Shown here in pieces: positions 1-5,971 of a stretch of 6,965 nt of DNA. Within the stretch, counting starts at the first letter, position 1. The number at the start of each line of letters is the position of its first letter. The translations under genes and the position numbers were made by a program. The DNA comes from Acidimicrobiales bacterium (GTDB lineage: Bacteria; Actinomycetota; Acidimicrobiia; Acidimicrobiales; VFJN01): NCBI GenBank assembly GCA_016936035.1, contig JAFGPU010000432.1, positions 1-6,965 of the forward strand. The letters are read 5' to 3'. Below the pieces are notes generated by a model. It did not search any database, was not told the origin of the DNA, and worked only from the letters and a program-made list of their open reading frames with translations.

Positions 1-2
1 GC

Positions 3-1895
3 ACGGTGTGGCTGTCGTTCAACGGCGAGATCTTCAACCACGTCGAGCTGCGCCGCGAGCTCACGGCGCAGGGCCACCGCTTCGCCACCGGCACCGACTC
101 CGAGGTCGTCGTCCACTGCTACGAGCAGCACGGCGAGCGGGCCTGGTCGATGCTCAACGGGCAGTTCGCGTTCGCGCTCCTCGACCGGCGCGCCGGCCGG
201 CTGTGGCTGGTGCGCGACCGCGTCGGCATCCTGCCGCTGCACTGGGCACGGGCCGGCCGGCGGCTGGTGTTCGGATCCGAGGCCAAGGCGCTGTTCGCCA
301 GCGGCCTCGTCGACGCCGCGCTCGACCCCGACGGCCTGGCCCAGGTGTTCACTCGCTGGTCGGCGATGGCGCCGGCCACCGCGTTCGCCGGGGTGCGGTC
401 GGTGCGGCCGGGCACCGCACTGCGCATCGACACCCACGACCTCTCCGCGACCGAGCAGCGCTGGTGGCAGCCCGACATGACCGTCGACCCCCGGCTGGCG
501 GCGCTGTCGCCCGATGCCGCCGCCGACGAGCTGGGTGACCGGTTGGCCGATTCCGTGCGCCTGCGCCTGCGGGCCGACGTGCCGGTCGGCGCCTACCTGA
601 GCGGTGGGCTCGACTCGTCGGTCATCGGGTCGCTGGCCCGCCAGGTCGACGCCGGCCCGCTCGAGACCTTCGCGGTGCGCTTCCGCGACCCGGCGTTCGA
701 CGAGACGGCCGAGCAGCGGCGCATGGCCACCCTGCTCGGCACCCGGCACCACGAGATCGTGTGCGGACCGGACGAGATCGCCGGGGCGCTGGCGGATGTC
801 GTGTGGCACTGCGAGGCGCCGCTGCTGCGCACGGCCCCGGTGCCCCTGTACCTGCTGTCGGGTCTGGTGCGCGACGCCGGCATGAAGGTGGTGCTCACCG
901 GCGAGGGGGCCGACGAGCTGCTCGCCGGCTACAGCGTCTTCAAGGAGGACCGGGTGCGCCGGTTCTGGGCCCGGCAGCCGGGCTCGGCGATGCGCCCCGC
1001 CCTGTTCTCGCGGCTGCACCCCGAGGTGCAGGCGGGCGGCGCCCGGGCCACCGACATGTGGGGCCACTTCTTCGGCCGCGACCTCACGGCCACCGACCTG
1101 CCCTTCTACGCCCACCTCACCCGGTGGCACAACACCTCGTGGGCGGGCCGGGTGCTGCACCCCGACCTGCGGGCCGCGGCGGCGGGTCCGGCCGGCGGCC
1201 CGCTCGGCGCCGGCGCGGGCGACGACCCCACCCTGCTGGCCGAGATGCCCCCCGGGTGGGCGGGCTGGCACCCGCTGGCGCGCGCCCAGTGGGTCGAGGT
1301 CGCCACGTTCATGTCGTCGTACCTGCTGTCCCACCAGGGCGACCGGGTGGCGATGGCGCACGGCGTCGAGGTGCGGTACCCGTTCCTCGACCCCGACGTC
1401 GTCGACTTCTGCGCGGCGCTGCCGCCCGACCACAAGCTGGTCGGACTGCGCGACAAGGTGGCACTGCGGCGCCTGGCGGCCCGCACCCTGCCCCCCGAGA
1501 TCTGGCGCCGCCCCAAGCAGCCCTACCGGGCGCCCATGACCACCGCCCTGTTCGGCCCCGACGAACCCGGCTTCGTCACCGACCTGCTGTCCGACGGCGC
1601 CATCGACGGGCTGGGCCTGCTCGACCCGAAGGCGGCGCGCCTGCTGCGCGACCGCGCCCGGGCCCGGGCCGGCCACCTGCCCGGCGAGCGCGAGGAGATG
1701 GCGCTCGTCGGCGCGCTGACGCTGCAGGCGCTCGGCCGGGCGTACCTCGTCGAGGGCGCCGAGCGGGCCGCCGCCGCCCGCGCCCGGTTCGACGCCGGTC
1801 CCCCACCCCATGTCCTGGTCGATCTGACCGACGACCGTCGCGGCGGCGAGCCCGTGCCGGCCGCACCCGTCCACACCCAGGGAGCCACCAGGTGA
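3..1895 (+). CDS. asnB: Asparagine synthase (glutamine-hydrolysing) family amidotransferase, 5' truncated
   Basis: This class II glutamine amidotransferase hydrolyses glutamine and uses ATP to turn a carboxylate (aspartate, or another acid in paralogues) into an amide. The reading frame is open to the left edge, so the true start and the catalytic Cys2 lie outside. By comparison with E. coli AsnB, where NGEIYN lies near residue 74, about 70 residues are missing. Counting from the GTG at base 6, visible motifs are NGEIFN (5-10), GTDSEV (29-34), LNGQFAF (50-56) and RDRVGILPL (70-78) of the glutaminase domain. The synthetase domain has the PP-loop SGGLDSS (199-205), TGEGADELLAGY (298-309), MAHGVEVRYPFLD (from 450) and RRPKQPYRAP (501-510). 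All synthetase signatures are intact. The last 70 or so residues are Ala/Arg-rich and poorly conserved in character. The stop overlaps the next start by GTGA, so the two genes are probably translationally coupled. The family call is firm. True asparagine formation versus amidation of a cluster-specific acid is undecided, and the neighbours favour the latter. Confidence 0.93.
   Translation, partial: TVWLSFNGEIFNHVELRRELTAQGHRFATGTDSEVVVHCYEQHGERAWSMLNGQFAFALLDRRAGRLWLVRDRVGILPLHWARAGRRLVFGSEAKALFASGLVDAALDPDGLAQVFTRWSAMAPATAFAGVRSVRPGTALRIDTHDLSATEQRWWQPDMTVDPRLAALSPDAAADELGDRLADSVRLRLRADVPVGAYLSGGLDSSVIGSLARQVDAGPLETFAVRFRDPAFDETAEQRRMATLLGTRHHEIVCGPDEIAGALADVVWHCEAPLLRTAPVPLYLLSGLVRDAGMKVVLTGEGADELLAGYSVFKEDRVRRFWARQPGSAMRPALFSRLHPEVQAGGARATDMWGHFFGRDLTATDLPFYAHLTRWHNTSWAGRVLHPDLRAAAAGPAGGPLGAGAGDDPTLLAEMPPGWAGWHPLARAQWVEVATFMSSYLLSHQGDRVAMAHGVEVRYPFLDPDVVDFCAALPPDHKLVGLRDKVALRRLAARTLPPEIWRRPKQPYRAPMTTALFGPDEPGFVTDLLSDGAIDGLGLLDPKAARLLRDRARARAGHLPGEREEMALVGALTLQALGRAYLVEGAERAAAARARFDAGPPPHVLVDLTDDRRGGEPVPAAPVHTQGATR
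1879..1884 (+). promoter_or_regulatory. Shine-Dalgarno site for the NAD synthase-like gene
   Basis: AGGGAG ends 7 bases before the GTG at 1892. It lies inside the last codons of the preceding amidotransferase gene. It supports the GTG of the GTGA overlap as the start rather than any upstream codon in the same open frame, which stays open back to about base 761. Confidence 0.6.
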
Positions 1896-2938
1896 CGACC
1901 ACCACCACGTTCAGTCGCGACGTCCTCGCCCTCGACGCCCCTGCGGCGATCGAGCGCGTCACCGGCGCGATCACCCGGGCGCTGACCCGCGACCTCCGCC
2001 GCCGCGGCATCGTCGTGGGCGTGAGCGGGGGCATCGACTCGTCGGTGTGCCTCGCGCTCGCGACCGAGGCCGTCGGTCCCGACCGGGTCGTCGCCCTGCT
2101 CATGCCCGAGGCCGACTCCGACCCCGACTCGCAGAGGCGGGGCCAGGTGCTGTGCGACCACCTCGGCGTCGAGGCCGTGGTCGAGGACATCGCCCCGGCG
2201 CTCACCGCCCTCGGGTGCTACGACCGGCGCGACACGGCCATCCGCCGGGTGTTCCCCGACTTCGGTCCCGGTTGGCGGCAGAAGATCACCCTGGCCGAGG
2301 GCCTGCTCGACACCGACCGGGTCAGCTACTTCAACCTGACCGTGGCCGACCCCGACGGCAACCAGCAGACCGCCCGCATGCCCACCGACGTCTACCTCAT
2401 GGTCGTGGCCGCCACGAACATGAAGCAGCGCACCCGCAAGCTCATCGAGTACACGCACGCCGACGCCCGCAATCACGCGGTGGTGGGCACCCCCAACCGG
2501 CTCGAGTACGAGCTGGGGTTCTTCGTGCGGGGTGGCGACGGCCTGGCCGACATCAAGCCCATCAGCCACCTGTACAAGACCCAGGTCTACGCCCTGGCGC
2601 GCCACCTGGACCTGCCCGAGGAGATCTGCGCCCAGACACCGAGCACCGACACCTACAGCCTCCCCCAGACCCAGGAGGAGTTCTACTTCGCCCTGCCCTA
2701 CGCGGAGATGGACCTGATGCTGTGGGCGTGGCACCACGACATCTCCACGTTCGAAGCCGCCGAGGTGATGGGCCTGCGCTCCGACCAGGTCGAGCGCGTC
2801 TACCGCGACATCGTGGCCAAGCGCCGCGCCGCCCACCGGGGGCTGCGGGACGCGATCCCGGTCGAGCACATCGCCCTCGACGCCGGCGCCAACGGCTCCG
2901 GCTCCGGCGGGTCGGGCGCACCCGGAGGCGGCGCGTGA
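1892..2938 (+). CDS. nadE: NAD(+) synthase-like, ammonia-type ATP-dependent amidating enzyme
   Basis: NadE adenylates nicotinic acid adenine dinucleotide and amidates it to NAD+. This protein has 348 residues and no glutaminase (nitrilase) domain, so it is of the ammonia-using type. Visible motifs are the PP-loop SGGIDSS (45-51), NMKQRTRKLIEY (176-187, matching the NxKxRxR helix), GTPNRLEYELGFF (199-211), GDGLADIKPI (215-224), LYKTQV (227-232) and PSTDTYSLPQTQEEFYF (250-266). Stand-alone NadE is usually about 270-275 residues. The extra length is an insertion at roughly 105-165 and a Gly/Ser-rich tail at 332-348. The usual TK of the FTKxGDG motif reads VR (212-213). The start is the GTG within the GTGA overlap, with AGGGAG 7 bases upstream. 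Family membership is firm. Many actinobacteria make NAD with a large glutamine-dependent NadE, so this may be a cluster-specific paralogue acting on another acid, or one fed ammonia by its neighbour. That role is inference. Confidence 0.85.
   Translation: MTTTTTFSRDVLALDAPAAIERVTGAITRALTRDLRRRGIVVGVSGGIDSSVCLALATEAVGPDRVVALLMPEADSDPDSQRRGQVLCDHLGVEAVVEDIAPALTALGCYDRRDTAIRRVFPDFGPGWRQKITLAEGLLDTDRVSYFNLTVADPDGNQQTARMPTDVYLMVVAATNMKQRTRKLIEYTHADARNHAVVGTPNRLEYELGFFVRGGDGLADIKPISHLYKTQVYALARHLDLPEEICAQTPSTDTYSLPQTQEEFYFALPYAEMDLMLWAWHHDISTFEAAEVMGLRSDQVERVYRDIVAKRRAAHRGLRDAIPVEHIALDAGANGSGSGGSGAPGGGA
2924..2928 (+). promoter_or_regulatory. Shine-Dalgarno site embedded in the nadE-like 3' end
   Basis: GGAGG lies 6 bases before the GTG at 2935 and is formed by Gly-Gly codons of the glycine-rich tail of the preceding gene. 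It fixes the start of the GNAT gene at the GTGA overlap, although the same frame is open far upstream. Confidence 0.65.
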
Positions 2939-4065
2939 AGGTCCCCGAGCGGTTCAAGGTCGGCATCACCCGCTACACCCCGGCGGACGCCGACGACCTC
3001 CTCCAGTTCCAGCTGCGCACCTTCGAGGCGGGCAGCCGGCAGGTCGACGCCGCCCGGGCGCGGTGGCTGTTCGACGAGAACCCGTGCCGCACCGACGACG
3101 ACACCCGCGACCTGTGGGTGTGCCGGCGCGACGGCGCCATCGTCGGCCAGCAGGCCGAGATCCCCTTCGACCTGCACGTCGGGACGCACCAGCGGCGGGC
3201 GGCGTGGGCCATCGACCTGATGGTCGACGACGCCTGGCGGCTGCGCGGCGTGGGCCCCGCCCTGGTCGCCACCCAGCTCGAGGGCCGGTCGATCGTCGCC
3301 GGGCTCAACCTGTCCGACAAGGGGGCCGCCACCTACACCCGGGGCGGGTGGGCCGACCTCGGCATCGTCGGCGTGTACCTGCGCCCGCTCGACCTGGCGC
3401 GCGCCGTCCGCCTGGGCTCGGTGCCGGCCCGCATCGGGCGCGTCGCCCCGGTCGCCGGCCCGGCGCTGCGTGCCGTCGACAGCGCCGCCGCCGTCACCCT
3501 CCGGGCCGCCGGCGCCCGGCTCGAGACGGTCGAACGGCTCGACGAGCGCGTCGACCAGGTGTGGGAGGCGGCCGCCGGCGACTACCCGGTCATCGCCCGG
3601 CGCGACGCCGCCACGGTGGCCTGGCGCATCGACGGGCGCCCCGACGCCGCCACGCTGCGCCGCCACTACCTCGTCGTGCGGGGCCGCCCCGTCGGCTACG
3701 CGGTCCTCCGCACCACCGGCACGGCCACCGAGCCCACCGTCGTGGTCGTCGACTACCTGGCCCCGGCCCGGTGGGTGGCGCCGCTCCTCGTCGCCGCCGG
3801 CCTCGACGCCCGGCGGCACGGCGCCGTCGCCATGTCGGTGAAGACCCGCAACGTCCCGGCCGACCGCCACCTGCGGGCCGCCGGGTTCGTGCGCCGCGAC
3901 CGGGCCGCCGACGATCCCATCCGCTTCATGGTGCGCTGCGCCGACGACCCCGCCGTGTGCGCTCTGGTCGACGATCCCGACAGCTGGTTCGTCACGTCGG
4001 CCGACAGCGACCTCGAGTACGCGATGGCACCGACCGGGTCGGCCGCCGTGGCCTCGCAGGGTTGA
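2935..4065 (+). CDS. GNAT-family N-acyltransferase with two GNAT-like halves
   Basis: Predicted cytoplasmic acyl-CoA-dependent transferase of 376 residues; acceptor unknown. The N-terminal half shows the layout seen in GNAT proteins of polysaccharide clusters: RWLFDENP (43-50), the strand pair LWVCRRDGAIVGQQ (60-73), WAIDLMV (91-97) and the acetyl-CoA pyrophosphate loop RLRGVG (102-107, fitting R/Q-x-x-G-x-G/A). The C-terminal half repeats the pattern with RDAATVAWRI (223-232), YLVVRGRPVGYAVLR (245-259) and a closing RAAGFVRRD (314-322), but has no recognisable Gly-rich CoA loop. It is therefore probably a degenerate GNAT domain that binds or shapes the acceptor site. No signal peptide or membrane segment is seen. 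The GTG start overlaps the upstream stop by GTGA and has GGAGG 6 bases ahead. It is the third gene of the amidotransferase operon, so its substrate is probably the same molecule the two amidating enzymes modify. It could be an N-acetyl- or other acyltransferase; the family is clear, the reaction is not. Confidence 0.8.
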   Translation: MKVPERFKVGITRYTPADADDLLQFQLRTFEAGSRQVDAARARWLFDENPCRTDDDTRDLWVCRRDGAIVGQQAEIPFDLHVGTHQRRAAWAIDLMVDDAWRLRGVGPALVATQLEGRSIVAGLNLSDKGAATYTRGGWADLGIVGVYLRPLDLARAVRLGSVPARIGRVAPVAGPALRAVDSAAAVTLRAAGARLETVERLDERVDQVWEAAAGDYPVIARRDAATVAWRIDGRPDAATLRRHYLVVRGRPVGYAVLRTTGTATEPTVVVVDYLAPARWVAPLLVAAGLDARRHGAVAMSVKTRNVPADRHLRAAGFVRRDRAADDPIRFMVRCADDPAVCALVDDPDSWFVTSADSDLEYAMAPTGSAAVASQG

Positions 4066-4089
4066 CGTGCGTGCCCCCGCGGCTACGTT
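4062..4089 (+). promoter_or_regulatory. Possible internal promoter for the CelD-like gene
   Basis: TTGACG (4062-4067) is separated by 16 bases from TACGTT (4084-4089), which fits the actinobacterial TAnnnT -10 pattern. The predicted transcript start would be near 4096, about 10 bases before the ATG at 4106. The -35 element overlaps the TGA stop of the GNAT gene. No convincing Shine-Dalgarno precedes that ATG, which agrees with a very short leader. This was found by eye; such matches occur by chance in short spacers. Confidence 0.35.
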
Positions 4090-4105
4090 CCGCGTTTGCG
4101 GCAGC

Positions 4106-5230
4106 ATGAGCCCGCTGACGCTCGACGTGGTCGACGACGACGAGGGCTTCGCGGCGCTGCGAGGCGAGTGGGCCGACCTGGCCGCAGCCGACCCCGACCC
4201 CAACGTCTTCCTGACCTGGCCCTGGGTGCACACGTGGTGGCGGCACTTCGGCGCCGGCCGCGACCACCACGAGCTGCACATCGTGGTGGTGCGCGACAGC
4301 CTGGGCGTGGTGGGCATCGCCCCCCTGTACCGCTCGCGGGTCGGCGTCGGCCCGCTCGGTGCCACCGCGCTGCAGCGCATCAACCACGACGCCGGCGACT
4401 ACGGCGGCATGCTGCTGTCGCGGCGGGCCGACGAGACCGTGGCGCTGCTCGTCGACCACCTCGGTGCCCAGCTGCACAGCGACGCCGACGTGGTGGTGCT
4501 GTCGCGCCTCGCCAGCGACGCCCGGTTCACGGGGCTGCTGGGCGACGAGCTGGTGCGCCATGCCGCCACCGTCGAGACGGTCATCGACCAGCTCGGCGAG
4601 GCGTGCCTGTTCACCGACGTGCGCGCCGGCTTCAGCCTGTCCAAGCAGGCGAAGAAGCACAAGATCCGCCAGCGCCTGCGCCGCCTCGGCGAGCAGCACG
4701 GCGAGGTCGCCTTCGTCGCCCACACGGGCGACACCCTCGAGGCGGGCCTCGACCGGCTGGTGTCGTTGCACGACCGCCGGTGGGAAGAGATCGACGAGCC
4801 GATGCAGGGCCTGCTGGCCGACCCGGCGCGGCGCGACTTCCTGCTCGACGCCATCCGGGCGTTGGACGGCGAGGGCATGGTCACGCTGCTGTCGATCGAA
4901 GCCGACGACAGGGCGGTGGCGGTCGAGCTCGACTTCGTCCACGAGAACCGGCTGTTCCTGTTCAAGGGCGCCTTCGATCCCGACTTCGCGGCCTTCAGCC
5001 CGGGCCAGCTGCTGCACCACCAGGTGTTCGAGGAGGGGATGGCCGACGGGGTCGACGTGTTCGACTTCTGCCGGGGCGACGCCCAGTACAAGCGCCGGTG
5101 GGCCAACGGCGAGCGCCACCTGTCGACGGTCACGCTGTCGCGCCCCGGCCTGGCCGGTGCCACCGCCCGCCAGCGGTTTCGCGTCGCCCGGGCGGTCGAA
5201 CGCCGCATCCGGTCCCGCCGCCTCCGCTGA
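4106..5230 (+). CDS. CelD/BcsL-like GNAT acyltransferase (Acetyltransf_6, FemAB-like fold)
   Basis: A 374-residue protein of the family annotated as cellulose biosynthesis protein CelD or Acetyltransf_6. Members occur in exopolysaccharide and cell-envelope clusters and are thought to transfer acyl or aminoacyl groups to sugars or lipid-linked intermediates. Visible marks are the N-terminal FLTWPWVHTWWRHFG (35-49), the strand IVVVRDSLGVVGIAPLYRSR near 60-80, a basic helix with KQAKKHKIRQRLRRL in the middle, SPGQLLHHQVFEEG (298-311) and the C-terminal FDFCRGDAQYKRRW (319-332). The last matches the family's fDf-x-x-G-x-x-x-YK block. The tail is Arg-rich. The start is uncertain. ATG 4106 places the domain at the usual distance. 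A GTG at 4067 in the same frame, with AGGG five bases ahead, would add 13 residues (387 in all). It lies 40 bases after the GNAT gene on the same strand, so it is probably co-transcribed, perhaps with an extra promoter. The family call is firm, the substrate unknown. Confidence 0.85.
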   Translation: MSPLTLDVVDDDEGFAALRGEWADLAAADPDPNVFLTWPWVHTWWRHFGAGRDHHELHIVVVRDSLGVVGIAPLYRSRVGVGPLGATALQRINHDAGDYGGMLLSRRADETVALLVDHLGAQLHSDADVVVLSRLASDARFTGLLGDELVRHAATVETVIDQLGEACLFTDVRAGFSLSKQAKKHKIRQRLRRLGEQHGEVAFVAHTGDTLEAGLDRLVSLHDRRWEEIDEPMQGLLADPARRDFLLDAIRALDGEGMVTLLSIEADDRAVAVELDFVHENRLFLFKGAFDPDFAAFSPGQLLHHQVFEEGMADGVDVFDFCRGDAQYKRRWANGERHLSTVTLSRPGLAGATARQRFRVARAVERRIRSRRLR

Positions 5231-5315
5231 TCAGCCCATCGGTCGCGCGTTGCCGGTCACACGAGACAGCCGCGCGTGAACCGGGCGGCGCGCTCGGATC
5301 CTCCCGCCGCACGCC
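5231..5315. other. Convergent intergenic gap
   Basis: These 85 bases separate the 3' ends of the CelD-like gene and the CGNR gene. The only structure seen is a weak inverted repeat, GCGGCG (5285-5290) with CGCCGC (5305-5310) and a 14-base loop. It has no T-tract, so it is at best a poor terminator candidate. No gene or other signal was recognised. Confidence 0.5.
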
Positions 5316-5846
5316 CTACCGGGCCGCCGTGCCCGACCGGCCCTGGTCGCGGGAGGCGGCCTGGCGCGACCGCCAGCGCGCCACCCGTGCACGGTCGAGG
5401 CACGTCTGCGAGCAGTAGCGCCGGGTGGCGGCGCGCGAGGTGTCGACGAACACGTCGGCGCAGCGGTGCGCCTCACAGGTGCCGAGGCGGTCCGGTCCGT
5501 GGGCGGCGATCCATGTCGTCAGGCTGACCGTGCCGGCGGCCAGCAGGATGCGGCGACGATCGGGGACCACCCACGTCGTCGCCCCGCACTCGTCCAGCCG
5601 GGGGCGCACACCCGTCGCCACCAGCAGGTCGTTGACCACCGGGACGGGGCCGCGCCCGTCGGCGAACACGGCGTGCAGGGCGTCGGCGGCACGCCGGCAA
5701 CGGTCGGTGTCGCTGCCGAGGTCGCCGAGCGCGGGCAGGACCGGATACCCGTGTGACGCCTCGTCGGCGGCGGCTCGCGTGGCAGCGCTGTACTCGTTGA
5801 CCAGGTCGACGACCGTGTCGACGGTCAGGGGAGGAACGGCGTCCAC
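5316..5846 (-). CDS. CGNR zinc-finger domain protein, putative transcription regulator
   Basis: A 176-residue protein with the two-part layout of the CGNR family: an N-terminal ABATE-like region beginning DLVNEYS (14-20) and a C-terminal zinc finger. The finger runs CEAHRC (124-129), FVDTSRAATRRYC (133-145), then C149, giving C-x4-C-x15-C-x3-C, followed by a basic helix RARVARWRSR (152-161). The name-giving CGNR tetrad reads CLDR here (149-152), but all four metal-binding cysteines are present. Family members are generally regarded as DNA-binding regulators, though few have been studied. The start is GTG at 5846. There is no Shine-Dalgarno, but a -10-like TACCCT lies 6 bases upstream, so the message is probably leaderless. 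The gene is divergent from the ABM-domain gene, with a symmetric repeat array in the shared spacer, so it may control itself and that neighbour (inference). Confidence 0.8.
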   Translation of the reverse strand: MDAVPPLTVDTVVDLVNEYSAATRAAADEASHGYPVLPALGDLGSDTDRCRRAADALHAVFADGRGPVPVVNDLLVATGVRPRLDECGATTWVVPDRRRILLAAGTVSLTTWIAAHGPDRLGTCEAHRCADVFVDTSRAATRRYCSQTCLDRARVARWRSRQAASRDQGRSGTAAR

Positions 5847-5852
5847 ATGCCA

Positions 5853-5858
5853 AGGGTA
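5853..5858 (-). promoter_or_regulatory. -10 element for a leaderless CGNR transcript
   Basis: On the minus strand TACCCT (TAnnnT pattern, within GTTACCCT) ends 6 bases before the GTG start codon. A normal -10 to start-site distance of 6-7 bases puts transcription initiation at the first base of the GTG. No clear -35 box is seen. Confidence 0.4.
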
Positions 5859-5932
5859 ACGGCCACCAAGGGATCTGCCCGTAACGCAGCCGCCGGTGGC
5901 GTGTTACGGTCTTGATCCATTGGTGCTGTTAC
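5856..5932. repeat. Four symmetric GTAAC/GTTAC half-sites, candidate operator array
   Basis: GTAAC occurs at 5856-5860 and 5881-5885, and its inverse GTTAC at 5903-5907 and 5928-5932. Spacers are 20, 17 and 20 bases, so both pairs share the same centre, position 5894. The inner pair extends to CCGTAAC (5879-5885) and GTTACGG (5903-5909). In RNA or as a cruciform it could form a 7-bp stem plus an inner GCC/GGC stem (5889-5891 with 5898-5900). The array covers both divergent promoters. It suits a dimeric or tetrameric repressor, plausibly the CGNR protein. Binding is inferred, not shown. Part of the likeness may reflect shared -10 sequences. Confidence 0.5.
5905..5910 (+). promoter_or_regulatory. 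Possible -10 element for the ABM-domain gene
   Basis: TACGGT (TAnnnT, within GTTACGGT) would start transcription near 5917, giving a leader of about 55 bases before GTG 5972. A weak partner GTAACG at 5881-5886 lies 18 bases upstream. The GTTACNNT form matches the -10 proposed for the divergent CGNR gene. Confidence 0.35.
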
Positions 5933-5961
5933 ATGAGGACACGACGACACGACGACCTGAC

Positions 5962-5966
5962 GGAGG
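5962..5966 (+). promoter_or_regulatory. Shine-Dalgarno site for the ABM-domain gene
   Basis: GGAGG lies 5 bases before GTG 5972. It decides the start in favour of this GTG over the in-frame ATG at 5933, which has no comparable site and would add 13 residues that do not look like this family. Confidence 0.7.
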
Positions 5967-5971
5967 CATCG

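Noticed and set aside
761..1891. Upstream extension of the NadE-like frame by 377 codons
   Set aside because: The extension overlaps the asparagine synthase domain in another frame, is Arg/Ala/Pro-rich, and the GTG at 1892 has a proper ribosome site.
1523..2869. Long minus-strand open frame opposite the NadE-like gene
   Set aside because: The same reading of complementary codons across clear NadE motifs; low-complexity Val/Gly/His sequence with no domain signature.
3..4065. N-acetylglutaminylglutamine amide pathway (AsnO-type amidotransferase with a GNAT partner)
   Set aside because: The partner in that pathway is a GNAT fused to an ATP-grasp ligase. The 376-residue GNAT here has no ATP-grasp region and a NadE-like gene lies between.
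2800..4383. Long open frame on the minus strand (about 527 codons) opposite the GNAT gene
   Set aside because: It is antisense to a well-supported gene and its composition (runs of Gly, Val, Asp, His, Arg) is what complementary high-GC codons give. No family motif was seen.
3992..5119. Long minus-strand open frame opposite the CelD-like gene
   Set aside because: A shadow of the conserved CelD-like frame, with no recognisable motif and no ribosome site seen.
5244..5276. CGCGCG repeated near 5244 and 5271 as a possible terminator stem
   Set aside because: The flanks do not extend the pairing, and short CG runs are expected at this base composition.
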